A stretch of 64,000 bases of DNA from an uncultured Verrucomicrobiota bacterium (GTDB lineage Bacteria > Verrucomicrobiota > Verrucomicrobiia > Verrucomicrobiales > DEV007): positions 1 to 64,000 of the forward strand of contig CABXDI010000001.1 in the NCBI GenBank assembly GCA_902510815.1, read 5' to 3'. Below are positions 27,371 through 36,472 of this stretch, in pieces. The position numbers and the translations under genes were made by a program. The number at the start of each line of letters is the position of its first letter. Positions within the stretch are counted from its first letter, which is position 1. Below the pieces are notes generated by a model that saw nothing but the letters and a program-made list of their open reading frames with translations, was not told the DNA's origin and searched no databases.

Positions 27371-28693
27371 ATGGCTAAATTATCAAAACGCAGAAATTTC
27401 ATTAAATCAGCAGCATTAGCGAGCGCTCCTTTTATCCTTCCATCTTCAATCTGGGCAGCTAAAACAAAACCCAACGATCGAGTAGTAATGGGTTTTATTG
27501 GTATGGGGAAACAGAATAATGGTCTATTAAACAATTTCATAGCTCAAGGCATTCAAGCTATTGCCGTATGCGATGTTGACACAAAGCGAAGATTAAACGC
27601 TCAACAAACCATCAATAAAAAATACAAAAATTCTGACTGCCAAGCATTTGTTGACTTCAGAGAAATCACTGAAAATAAAAACATTGATGCTGTTTGCATA
27701 GCTACTCCAGATCACTGGCATAGCGTCATAACGATATCTGCATTAAAAAATGGTAAGGATGTTTATTGTGAAAAGCCATTAACCCACAACATTCATGAAT
27801 CTGTTGAAGTAATTAAGGCAGTTGAAAAAAATAAACGCATTCTTCAAACAGGTTCAATGCAACGATCGTCAAGTGAGTTTAGAATAGCCTGTGAATTAGT
27901 TAGGAATGGCGTGATTGGAAAAATAAAGAATGTCGATATATCAGTGGGCGATCCTGGTCGACCATGTGATCTCAAAAAAGAAGATATTGAACCTGGATTA
28001 AATTGGAATCTATGGTGTGGTCCGGCTCCATTACGTGGATACAGCTCAATTCTTAGTCCTCGAGGAATTCATAATCATTTTCCAGCATGGAGAAATTATA
28101 TGGAATATGGTGGCGGCATGATCACTGATTGGGGTGCTCACCACATTGATATTGCTCAATGGGGATTAGGCACTGACGATTCAGGTCCGGTTGAAGCCAA
28201 ACCACCAGAGAAATGGGAAAAATGGAAAAGCAAACGAGGCGCCCAACTAGTGTACTCAGATGGCACAACAGTTACTCATAAAAACGGCTTCGGCGTCCAT
28301 TTCCAAGGTGAGGACGGCGATGTTAAAGTTAACCGAGGACGATTTGCATTTATTCATAAAGGCAAAGAGATCGCAAAATTTGAAAAACGGGAAGATGGGT
28401 CTCTGGGAAGTGCATTACAAACCGCAGAAAAAACATTCCTTAAAGATGGAAAAATTAAATTGTATAAAAGCAATCACCATATTCGCGATTTCCTTTCATC
28501 AATTGAAACACGAAAAAAACCTATAACCAATGAAATCGTAGGTGGTCGATCAGCAATATGCTGCCATTTGATGAATCAGTCATATTACAATGGTGAGGTT
28601 ATAAAATGGAACCCAAAATTAAACAACTTTTCCGAGAAATCCGGAAACCCAATGTGGTTAACTAGAAACTATAGAGGAATTTGGAAGGTTTAA
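27371..28693 (+). CDS. Gfo/Idh/MocA family oxidoreductase with Tat signal
   Basis: 440 aa. Twin-arginine signal SKRRNFIKSAALASAPFILP, so export in folded, cofactor-loaded form is predicted. A Rossmann nucleotide-binding N-domain follows (VVMGFIGMGKQNNGLLN, AVCDVDTKRR, VCIATPDHWHSVITISAL, DVYCEKPLTHNI). The C-terminal Gfo/Idh domain has GGGMITDWGAHHIDIAQWGL. The closest type is the Tat-exported 'sugar dehydrogenase-like' group expanded in Planctomycetes and Verrucomicrobia. The substrate is probably a sugar or polyol but is not determinable. It is monocistronic, with a terminator-like hairpin after it. Confidence 0.9.
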   Translation: MAKLSKRRNFIKSAALASAPFILPSSIWAAKTKPNDRVVMGFIGMGKQNNGLLNNFIAQGIQAIAVCDVDTKRRLNAQQTINKKYKNSDCQAFVDFREITENKNIDAVCIATPDHWHSVITISALKNGKDVYCEKPLTHNIHESVEVIKAVEKNKRILQTGSMQRSSSEFRIACELVRNGVIGKIKNVDISVGDPGRPCDLKKEDIEPGLNWNLWCGPAPLRGYSSILSPRGIHNHFPAWRNYMEYGGGMITDWGAHHIDIAQWGLGTDDSGPVEAKPPEKWEKWKSKRGAQLVYSDGTTVTHKNGFGVHFQGEDGDVKVNRGRFAFIHKGKEIAKFEKREDGSLGSALQTAEKTFLKDGKIKLYKSNHHIRDFLSSIETRKKPITNEIVGGRSAICCHLMNQSYYNGEVIKWNPKLNNFSEKSGNPMWLTRNYRGIWKV

Positions 28694-28711
28694 TTTTCCT
28701 AGTAAATAGAT

Positions 28712-28746
28712 AAAAAAAGGCGCTCCAAATTTGAAGCGCCTTTTTA
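28712..28746. terminator. Bidirectional rho-independent terminator
   Basis: An A-run, then stem GGCGCT with a spacer, then AGCGCC and a T-run (TTTTTATT). The A-run and T-run on opposite sides make it usable from both strands. It serves the convergent Gfo/Idh gene (ends 28693) and rpsA (ends 28764). Confidence 0.85.
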
Positions 28747-28763
28747 TTGTTGAGTATAAATTA

Positions 28764-30452
28764 TTATTTTTCCTCTTCTTCGTCCTCTTGACCGGGTCGC
28801 CATTCCTCAGCTACTTGGAAAGCTTGCTCTAAACCAACCAAATCTGTGCTAGGTCTAAGAGCATCAAAGGCTGCAGTCTCTTTCTTTAACTCTTCCTCAC
28901 TATAAGAAGCTGCTTTTATAGACAACCCAATACGACGTTCAGCTTTGTCCACTTTAATTACTCTTGCTTTCACCTCATCACCAATACCAACTACTTCTTT
29001 AACCTTAGTAACATGTTCTTCTCTAAGCTGAGATATATGAACTAACCCGTCAACATCATCTTCCAGTTGAACAAACGCACCAAAAGCAGCAATCTTTGCA
29101 ACGGTTCCAGTAACCATGTCTCCAACATTGAAGCGCTTACCAATTTCATCCCAAGGGTCTGTCTCAAGCTGCTTTACTCCAAGACTGATTCGTTGACTTT
29201 CTTTATCTATTTCCAAAACAACGGCTTGCAATTCATCACCTTTTTTAAGCATTTCACTTGGGTGATTTATCTTACGAGTCCAACTCAAATCTGATACGTG
29301 AACCATACCATCAATTCCATCCTCCAATTCTATAAAAGCACCATAAGGAGTAAGGTTTCTTACCTCACCCTTTATTTGATGACCAATTGGGAATCGAGAC
29401 TCAACATTCTCCCAAGGGTTCGGCTCAAGTTGACGAACACCTAGAGATATTTTTTGCTCCTCGATATTTATACCAAGAACAACAGCTTCAACTTCTTGTC
29501 CTAATTCAAGAACGTCAGAAGGTCTTGTAATACGTTTTGTCCATGATAATTCAGAAACATGGATTAGACCCTCAACTCCTTCTGCCACCTCAACAAAAGC
29601 ACCATAAGGGACAAGCTTAGTAATCTTACCTTTAACATGATCTCCTACAGGGAACCTCTGCTCAATATCTTCCCAAGGATTAGGAGTCAACTGCTTGAGC
29701 CCAAGAGAAACTCTCTCTTTCTCTTTGTCCACTTCAAGAATCTGGACTGTTATGTTTTGAGCAACTGCAAGCATTTCACTTGGGTGATTGACTCGACCCC
29801 AACTCATATCTGTAATGTGAAGCAACCCATCCATTCCTTGAAGATCAACGAACGCACCAAAATCAGTAATATTCTTAACTATACCTTCTACAGCATCACC
29901 TACATTTACATCTTTCAAGAAAGCTTGACGTTGTTCAGTTCGCTCGGCCTCAATCACTTCACGTCTACTTAGAACAACATTCTTACGCTCATCATTTATT
30001 TTTACTATTTTAAATTCGTATACGTTGCCAACATACTCAGTTAGATCCTTAGGTGGTATAATATCTATTTGAGATCCAGGCAAAAATGCCTCAACACCTA
30101 CATTCACCATCAGTCCACCTTTGACTACAGACTTAACCTTACCTTTAACCAATCCTCCATCATGAAAGACTTTAGCGATCTTATCCCAATTCTGTTTATG
30201 AGCTGCCTTTTCTTTGGAAAGGACAACCATTCCTTCATCATTTTCTAGACGCTCAAGCAACACCTCAATGTCGTTGCCCACTTCTATGTCCTCATCTTCG
30301 AACTCAGAGATTGGAATAGCACCTTCTGATTTGTAGCCTATGTCTACCAAGACTACTTGAGGTTGAATTTCGATAATTCGTCCTATTACTATAGAACCTT
30401 CGCGAATTTCTTTAAATGATTTGTCGATGAGTGCAATTAGCTCGGTACTCAT
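28764..30452 (-). CDS. rpsA: 30S ribosomal protein S1
   Basis: 562 aa, containing six S1 (OB-fold) RNA-binding domains. Repeats 3-6 show the usual pattern: ITDFGAFVDLQGMDGLLHIT, LVPYGAFVEVAEGVEGLIHV, LTPYGAFIELEDGIDGMVHV and IAAFGAFVQLEDDVDGLVHI. Each is followed by a GxEVxAxVLxID-type strand and a 'KISLGVRQLxxNPW' motif. The protein ends with an acidic tail (QEDEEEEK). It binds mRNA leaders at the ribosome. That fits a genome in which many starts here lack a visible Shine-Dalgarno, although the link is inference. ATG is at 30450-30452. Confidence 0.97.
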   Translation of the reverse strand: MSTELIALIDKSFKEIREGSIVIGRIIEIQPQVVLVDIGYKSEGAIPISEFEDEDIEVGNDIEVLLERLENDEGMVVLSKEKAAHKQNWDKIAKVFHDGGLVKGKVKSVVKGGLMVNVGVEAFLPGSQIDIIPPKDLTEYVGNVYEFKIVKINDERKNVVLSRREVIEAERTEQRQAFLKDVNVGDAVEGIVKNITDFGAFVDLQGMDGLLHITDMSWGRVNHPSEMLAVAQNITVQILEVDKEKERVSLGLKQLTPNPWEDIEQRFPVGDHVKGKITKLVPYGAFVEVAEGVEGLIHVSELSWTKRITRPSDVLELGQEVEAVVLGINIEEQKISLGVRQLEPNPWENVESRFPIGHQIKGEVRNLTPYGAFIELEDGIDGMVHVSDLSWTRKINHPSEMLKKGDELQAVVLEIDKESQRISLGVKQLETDPWDEIGKRFNVGDMVTGTVAKIAAFGAFVQLEDDVDGLVHISQLREEHVTKVKEVVGIGDEVKARVIKVDKAERRIGLSIKAASYSEEELKKETAAFDALRPSTDLVGLEQAFQVAEEWRPGQEDEEEEK

Positions 30453-30795
30453 GGGATTGGGTTTGTAAGGTTATGTTGATATTTAATTAATGACAGCTTT
30501 GCCCCGCTAACCTCCCAATCTTTGGGGCACCAACAAAATTGAGAGGGCCATGAGTTTAAGTGATTAATCACATTTCGCAAGCCATTTAGCAAAAAGAGGC
30601 TTTTGAACAAAAAAGCCTAGATTTTTAATTTATTGGCAACCCCGCAAGGACTCGAACCTTGAATGACTGAACCAAAATCAGTTGTGTTACCAATTACACC
30701 ACGGGGTTTTGTCAGGGACTATTATATTAGCTAATTACTCAACAAGATCAAGGATGAGAAAAGAAATACTCACCATATTATCGACATTAGAATTA
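30453..30795. other. Intergenic region with tRNA-Gln
   Basis: 343 bp between rpsA and gpmI. It contains tRNA-Gln (30637-30708). In the rpsA leader, GCCCC (30501-30505) could pair with GGGGC (30524-30528) across an 18-nt loop; this is too weak to call a regulatory element. Nothing else is recognised. Confidence 0.6.
30634..30708 (-). tRNA. tRNA-Gln(TTG)
   Basis: Minus strand. Acceptor AACCCCG pairs with CGGGGTT, discriminator G. The D-arm contains GTAATTGGTAACAC. The anticodon stem ACTGA/TCAGT closes loop TTTTGGT (anticodon TTG), and the T-loop is TTCGAGT. The mature body is 30637-30708 (72 nt) and a CCA tail is encoded at 30634-30636. Confidence 0.95.
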
Positions 30796-32331
30796 TCATT
30801 TTCTTGATATTAAGCTCGAACCACTCATGACTCCAGGCACTTGAATACCAAGTAAATCAATAATGGTTGGAGCAATATCTGCTAATATACCATCCCTCAA
30901 AACGACCTCATCAGAATCTTCACCTACATAAACCATGTGAACAAGATTGGTTGTATGGGCAGTATGAGGAGAACCATCAGCCTTAATCATTTGCTCACAA
31001 TTCCCATGATCAGATGTAACCAGAGCCTTTCCTCCAAGTTTAATCACCTCATCTATCACTTTTTCAAGACAACCATCTATTGTATTTACCGCCGATTTTC
31101 CAGCCTCTACTACACCCGTATGTCCAACCATGTCAGGATTTGCAAAATTAAGTATTACCAGATCGTAATCGGACAATCTATTAACAACTTCCTCAGTTAC
31201 TTTTGGCGCACTCATCTCTGGTTGAAGGTCATAAGTCGCCACTTTTGGGGAAGGCACGATAACTCTATCCTCTCCTTCAAAAGGCGTCTCTTCTCCTCCA
31301 TTAAAAAAGTAAGTCACATGAGGATATTTTTCAGTCTCAGCAATCCTGAGTTGACTTTTACCAGCCAAGCTCACGACCTCCCCTAAAACCTTCTCAAGTT
31401 TTTGAGGGGGGAAAATGACTTCACACTCATATTTCTCATCATATTCCGTAAGCGTGTAATAATCCACTTTTGGTGAAGCCCCTCGATCAAAATTTTTAAA
31501 ATTTTCAAAAAGAAAAGCCTCTGATAATTGTCTAGCTCTATCTGCCCGAAAATTAAACCATATTATTACATCTCCTTCATTAATTCTAGTTTGGTCATGA
31601 TCTCCAAATATCAAAGGTGGCAAAAACTCATCAGTTTTATTATTTAAATATTGATTCTTCACTGCCTCTGAAGGCAACACCTCATTAAACTCGCCTTTAC
31701 CATGAACTATAGCATCCCAAGACAGCTTAGTTCTCTCCCACCTTCGATCACGGTCCATCGCATAGTACCTACCTATGACTGTATTAATTCGTATACCAAT
31801 TTTACCTAATTCATCTTCACAATATGAAAGATAATCATAACCACCAGTAGGAGATGCATCTCTTCCGTCTGTTATTGCATGAACTTGCACATTTTCGACT
31901 CCTGATGCTTTGGCAGCCTTTCCAAGAGCGATGAGATGATTTTGATGACTATGAACGCCCCCATCAGAAACCAAACCAATGAAATGCAATTTTGCATTCT
32001 TTGCAGAAGAAAAAGCTTTTTTTAAAATAGCATTCTTCTCTAATTCTCCCTGATCAATTGACTTATTAATTCTACTTAAATCCTGATAAACAATACGCCC
32101 TGCCCCCAAATTCAAATGTCCAACCTCCGAATTTCCCATCTGTCCATCTGGAAGGCCCACATCTTCTCCGCTAGCGCTTACTCTAGAAACGGGGTACTTA
32201 TCGAAAATATAATCATGAAAGGGAGTATCTGCTAATAATGTGACATCTCCATTTCTCAGTGCATCTTCAGATCCACCTGGATTAATGCCCCAACCATCAC
32301 GAATAACTAGAACACAGGGTTTTTTTGACAT
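30796..32331 (-). CDS. gpmI: 2,3-bisphosphoglycerate-independent phosphoglycerate mutase
   Basis: Mn-dependent interconversion of 3- and 2-phosphoglycerate in glycolysis and gluconeogenesis. 511 aa, the usual length. The N-terminal metal site is VLVIRDGWGINP. The catalytic Ser lies in DGQMGNSEVGHLNLGAGRIV. Substrate-binding segments are HAITDGRDASP and FNFRADRARQL, and the C-terminal metal sites are NFANPDMVGHTG and TSDHGNCEQM followed by HTAHTTN. ATG is at 32329-32331. It is alone between tRNA-Gln and the molybdoenzyme gene. Confidence 0.97.
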   Translation of the reverse strand: MSKKPCVLVIRDGWGINPGGSEDALRNGDVTLLADTPFHDYIFDKYPVSRVSASGEDVGLPDGQMGNSEVGHLNLGAGRIVYQDLSRINKSIDQGELEKNAILKKAFSSAKNAKLHFIGLVSDGGVHSHQNHLIALGKAAKASGVENVQVHAITDGRDASPTGGYDYLSYCEDELGKIGIRINTVIGRYYAMDRDRRWERTKLSWDAIVHGKGEFNEVLPSEAVKNQYLNNKTDEFLPPLIFGDHDQTRINEGDVIIWFNFRADRARQLSEAFLFENFKNFDRGASPKVDYYTLTEYDEKYECEVIFPPQKLEKVLGEVVSLAGKSQLRIAETEKYPHVTYFFNGGEETPFEGEDRVIVPSPKVATYDLQPEMSAPKVTEEVVNRLSDYDLVILNFANPDMVGHTGVVEAGKSAVNTIDGCLEKVIDEVIKLGGKALVTSDHGNCEQMIKADGSPHTAHTTNLVHMVYVGEDSDEVVLRDGILADIAPTIIDLLGIQVPGVMSGSSLISRK

Positions 32332-32499
32332 ATACGGAAATTTAGTGGTAAAACGAATTTGCCCAAATACACACTCATAAGAGCCGAATTCAATTATTAT
32401 TATTTTTGGAAAAATATTCTTATCTCATGCAATCCAAGGGACGCAATCTCTTTTTGGCCGAGACGCTTGTTCTAAAGTATAAATTAATACTAATTAACT

Positions 32500-33165
32500 C
32501 TATTCTCTCCATCCAGGAACCTCTTTATCTATAAATCTTTCCTCCTTCCAAGGATCAGCACTATAGGAATATCCTCTCTTTTCCCAGTAACCCGATTGCA
32601 ATTCATCAGTAAACTGAATCTCTTTAACAAATTTAGCGCTTTTCCATGCATAAAGATGGGGAATAATAACTCGAACTGGTCCCCCATTCTCTTTTGATAA
32701 GGGTTCGCCATCTAGTTTAGTAGCTAGAAGAGCATGCTTACTATAAACAGCCTCTATAGAAACATTGGTAGTGTATCCGTCATAAGAAATAAAAAGGACA
32801 TGCCCAGCATTGGAATGAGGTCGCGCTTTTTCTAATACGTCCAGCATTCTAAAACCTCCCCACTTGCAATCATATTTCGACCAAGTCGTTACACAATGAA
32901 AGTCACTAGTTTCTTCCAAATAATCAAACTCCATCAAAGACTCCCAATTTAGATTAAACTCATTCTCAACTTCTCCACCTATTTGAAGAATCCAATCACT
33001 CTCTTCAATTTTAGGTTGAATACCAAGATCAAGAACTGGCAATTTTTTTACTGTGTGCTGACCAGGAGGCAACCTACCTTCTGCCCTCTCTTTACTATTT
33101 ATTATTCCCTTCTCAGCCATCCTCTTAGCCCAGGCCTCTTTTCTGTCTAAATAGGATTTTGGCAT
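32500..33165 (-). CDS. YedY/sulfite-oxidase-like molybdopterin oxidoreductase (cytoplasmic form)
   Basis: 221 aa of the oxidoreductase molybdopterin-binding domain. DFHCVTTWSKYDCKWGG contains the Cys (about residue 91) that coordinates molybdenum. HVLFISYDGYTTNVSIE and GGPVRVIIPHLYAWKSAKFV are conserved family segments. No Tat signal and no dimerisation domain are present, matching the short 'sulfite oxidase-like' group rather than MsrP proper. The substrate is unknown. No Moco biosynthesis or haem partner gene lies nearby. Confidence 0.88.
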   Translation of the reverse strand: MPKSYLDRKEAWAKRMAEKGIINSKERAEGRLPPGQHTVKKLPVLDLGIQPKIEESDWILQIGGEVENEFNLNWESLMEFDYLEETSDFHCVTTWSKYDCKWGGFRMLDVLEKARPHSNAGHVLFISYDGYTTNVSIEAVYSKHALLATKLDGEPLSKENGGPVRVIIPHLYAWKSAKFVKEIQFTDELQSGYWEKRGYSYSADPWKEERFIDKEVPGWRE

Positions 33166-33293
33166 CGATTAGTAAGTACTTCGTAAGAATAGACACAAGA
33201 TTTTAAATCAATAAATGATAAAAATTGATTATTCTAAAAACCCTAACCAGATAACAATTGCATAAACACTTGATTATAAGTTATTAATAAATA

Positions 33294-34394
33294 ATGAAAT
33301 CATCGATCAATAATTCAAAATCGTACAAAATATTAGCTATCATTGGTTGCATATTTTTTATTTCTAACTTCGTTCGTGGAAGCGTTAGTGACTTTCAAAC
33401 AATCGTACAAACAGATCCCGACTTGACTCACCAATTTACTTTCGATGGAGAAACCAATGAAGAGAAATTAGAAGAGAAAGTGAGCGGGGTCGTTCTATCC
33501 CCCAAACCATATGGTAGCGGAACCGCCCAAGATCTTGAATACGAAAATCCCGGTTATGATAACACATCCAATTCAATTGCAACCCAAAGAGGTCAGGGCA
33601 ATGACTTTGCAAATGGAGCAGGTCTGCATACTGCGTCAATAACTCTTAATGAAAGAATGTCATATGAAGTTTTATTTCAGGCAGATTCTGATGAAATAAG
33701 CGGAGGAAATTTCAACTTGGGATACATCCTAACAACGAGAATAGGGAATGATCGTGGTTATTTTCTAGTTCAAGGAAACGCACCACTACCAAGTACTGGC
33801 CAACAACTCTCAAGTACCATCGGAGATGGCTTTGCAGAGAGAAACCAAAATCTAATTCTTGAAACAATTGAGGCAAGCCACTGGTACTTCGTATCAGGAT
33901 CATATGTCATTAACGATGATAACACTACAACCTTTACAAATTATATAGCTGACCTTAGCGCAGGAGAAACTATATTAAAAAAAATAGGTCCTTTTACTAA
34001 TAGCGGGGGCCCTTATCCAACCGGTGGTTCACCAGTTGGCATAGGCGGCCGTTGGGATGCTGGAGAATCTTTTCCAGGGCAGATTGACGAGATAAATATT
34101 TACAACAGCGATAAAGATCAATCTTTTTTTCAGCAACACCTTGATTCTATCACTGGAGGCATAGCTTCCTTCCAGATAAATACAATTTCTTATGATTCAG
34201 ATTCCAAAACTACAACAATTAATTGGAATTCAATTTCAGGTAAGGCCTATGCAGTGGACTCCTCAATTGATATGATAGAATGGAACGAACTTGATGATGG
34301 CGTGATAGGCAAGAAAGACACTACCTCTTTCGTGGACAATGAGCCAATAGAGAATCGAAAAGTATTTTACAGGATAAGAGTATTAGAAGAATAA
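33294..34394 (+). CDS. Secreted LamG/concanavalin-like protein
   Basis: 366 aa. Signal peptide at about residues 12-29 (ILAIIGCIFFISNFVRGS). Residues ~45-285 form a LamG-like jelly roll: LTHQFTFDGETNEEKL, MSYEVLFQAD, HWYFVSGSYVI, VGIGGRWDAGESFPGQIDEINIYN. The last ~75 residues (ISYDSDSKTTTINWNSISGK, YAVDSSIDMIEWNEL, VFYRIRVLEE) match the C-terminal module of the protein at 10355-12937. It is probably secreted or surface-attached; the ligand is unknown. Its composition is AT-rich like the rest of the genome, so the C-terminal module is not confined to the GC-rich island. It ends 8 nt before the convergent yejF stop. Confidence 0.82.
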   Translation: MKSSINNSKSYKILAIIGCIFFISNFVRGSVSDFQTIVQTDPDLTHQFTFDGETNEEKLEEKVSGVVLSPKPYGSGTAQDLEYENPGYDNTSNSIATQRGQGNDFANGAGLHTASITLNERMSYEVLFQADSDEISGGNFNLGYILTTRIGNDRGYFLVQGNAPLPSTGQQLSSTIGDGFAERNQNLILETIEASHWYFVSGSYVINDDNTTTFTNYIADLSAGETILKKIGPFTNSGGPYPTGGSPVGIGGRWDAGESFPGQIDEINIYNSDKDQSFFQQHLDSITGGIASFQINTISYDSDSKTTTINWNSISGKAYAVDSSIDMIEWNELDDGVIGKKDTTSFVDNEPIENRKVFYRIRVLEE

Positions 34395-34402
34395 TATTAA
34401 AA

Positions 34403-36472
34403 TTATTCTTCCACACAGCACGGACAATCAGAGACCCAATGATTGGGCTCTATTTCAAATAGATTAATATCTTTCTCCTTGCTCTTCTCATATAAAGGAG
34501 CCCCAACCCTATGACCAAAGGCGCATCCTTCTGGAGGATTTATAGGAGAAGGAACCTCACCCTCTAAGGGTTGGCGTTCGGTTCTTTTGCTAGGATCATT
34601 AACAGGAATAGCTTCAATTAAAGCTTTCGTGTAAGAATGCTTTGGATTGTTATAGATCGTATCAGCGTCAGCCATTTCAACAATCTTACCTAGATACATA
34701 ACCGCAATTTTATCACTCACATGTTTTACAACAGCCAAATCATGAGCAATGAAGAGATAAGAAAGGCCGAGATCTTTTTGTAGATCCATTAATAAATTAA
34801 GAACCTGACTCTGAACCGAAACATCAAGAGCTGAAACGGGCTCATCAAGAACAAGAAGTTTAGGATTAACGGCCAAAGCACGAGCTATACCAATCCTCTG
34901 TCTTTGGCCTCCAGAAAACTCAAAGGAAAATTTTTCAGCAGAACTTTTTGGCAAACCCACTCTATCTAGAAGCTCATGAACTCTTTTTATCCTATCAGCT
35001 TTATTACCTATTTTTTGGATAACCATCGGCTCAGATATAAGCTGAGCAACTGACATCCTTGCATCAAGAGATTCGGCGGGGTCTTGAAAAACCATCTGAA
35101 AATCTTTTCGGTAAGGCCTTAACCGACTCTGACTGATATTGGTAATATAATGATCATTAAAAATAACTTTTCCAGCAGTTGGTCGATATAACCTTACGAT
35201 GGATTTACCAAGGGTTGACTTACCGCAACCAGACTCTCCAACTAACCCGAGAGTTTTACCCTCAGGAATTTCAAAACTGACACCATCAACGGCATGAACT
35301 TGACCTATTTGACGACCAAAAATACCACCTCTTACAGGAAAATGCATCTTCAGCTCCTCGACTTTCAATATAGGCAGTCGAGCTACCTTAATTTGCTTGG
35401 TCCAAACAGTAAAAGGTTCCGAACGGGTAAGTTTAATAAATGGTTCTAATGTTGAGGGATTTTCGTTTTCGTTATTTAAATTGTTTAATTCAATTTTTGT
35501 TTCTTTCGTACATTCTGGACAATTCTCGATAAAATGCCCGGAACTAATCTCAACATAATCAGGTCTTAATTCGCTTCTCCCTTCACCACGCTCCATACGC
35601 TGACAAAAACGGCACCCTTTCACAAATTCGTGAATAGAAGCAACCTGACCTGGAATCGTTGGTAGTTCAGATTTTCGAATACTATCTATTCGAGGCATAG
35701 ATGCTAGAAGCCCCTTCGTATACGCATGAATGGGATTAGAAAAAAGTTCCTCAACAGTAGCTCTCTCAACGATTCTACCGGCATACATCACAATGACCTC
35801 ATCACACTGTTCCGCAATCACTCCAAGATCATGAGTTATGAGCATCACAGCCATGCCCAAACTATCCTGCATTTTAGAAACCAAATTGAGTATCTGAGCC
35901 TGAACAGTGACATCAAGAGCCGTTGTCGGTTCATCTGCAATTAGAAGATCAGGCTCGCAAGAAAGAGCAATTGCAATCATCACTCTCTGCCTCATTCCTC
36001 CTGAAAGTTGGTGAGGATATTCAATAACTCTTCTTTCAGGAGATGGAATACCAACAGCTTCTAATAATTCTACAGATTTTTTAAGGGCTGTGGACTTATC
36101 CATACCCTTATGGAGAACTAAAGCCTCAACAATCTGCTTACCAATCCGTTGAACAGGGTTCAAAGCAGCCATAGGCTCTTGAAATATTACTCCTATTTCA
36201 TTACCTCTGACCTTGTGCATTTGATCAGAGTCAATGCCGACAAGTTCTTTCCCATTAAGTCTAATGCTTCCGCTCAGAACCTCACCCGAGGGTTTTGGCA
36301 AAAGATCGACGATAGACATCGCTGTGACAGTCTTACCACAACCCGATTCACCAACAACACCTAACGTCTTTCCTTTCTCTAATTCTAAAGAAATACCATC
36401 AACAGCACGAATTAAACCTCTTTCAGTTTGAAAGCCAGTTTCAAGATTTTCTATTTCCAGTAATTTACTCAT
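34403..36472 (-). CDS. yejF: Peptide ABC transporter, fused double ATP-binding protein (YejF-like)
   Basis: 689 aa from ATG at 36470-36472, which overlaps the upstream gene's stop (ATGAGTAA). A longer start at 36562 would overlap that gene by 98 nt. Two full ABC domains: Walker [13 protein letters not shown] with [15 protein letters not shown], and [13 protein letters not shown] with [15 protein letters not shown]. Each half ends in the Cys-rich oligopeptide-transporter tail (GCRFCQR...ENCPEC and GCAFGHR...DCPCC), where Cys-rich sites occur. The fused architecture equals DppD+DppF and is the hallmark of YejF. Last gene of the YejBEAF-like operon. Confidence 0.93.
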   Translation of the reverse strand: MSKLLEIENLETGFQTERGLIRAVDGISLELEKGKTLGVVGESGCGKTVTAMSIVDLLPKPSGEVLSGSIRLNGKELVGIDSDQMHKVRGNEIGVIFQEPMAALNPVQRIGKQIVEALVLHKGMDKSTALKKSVELLEAVGIPSPERRVIEYPHQLSGGMRQRVMIAIALSCEPDLLIADEPTTALDVTVQAQILNLVSKMQDSLGMAVMLITHDLGVIAEQCDEVIVMYAGRIVERATVEELFSNPIHAYTKGLLASMPRIDSIRKSELPTIPGQVASIHEFVKGCRFCQRMERGEGRSELRPDYVEISSGHFIENCPECTKETKIELNNLNNENENPSTLEPFIKLTRSEPFTVWTKQIKVARLPILKVEELKMHFPVRGGIFGRQIGQVHAVDGVSFEIPEGKTLGLVGESGCGKSTLGKSIVRLYRPTAGKVIFNDHYITNISQSRLRPYRKDFQMVFQDPAESLDARMSVAQLISEPMVIQKIGNKADRIKRVHELLDRVGLPKSSAEKFSFEFSGGQRQRIGIARALAVNPKLLVLDEPVSALDVSVQSQVLNLLMDLQKDLGLSYLFIAHDLAVVKHVSDKIAVMYLGKIVEMADADTIYNNPKHSYTKALIEAIPVNDPSKRTERQPLEGEVPSPINPPEGCAFGHRVGAPLYEKSKEKDINLFEIEPNHWVSDCPCCVEE

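Noticed and set aside
30501-30528. Possible rpsA leader hairpin
   Set aside because: Only five pairs with an 18-nt loop; no support for autoregulation from sequence alone.
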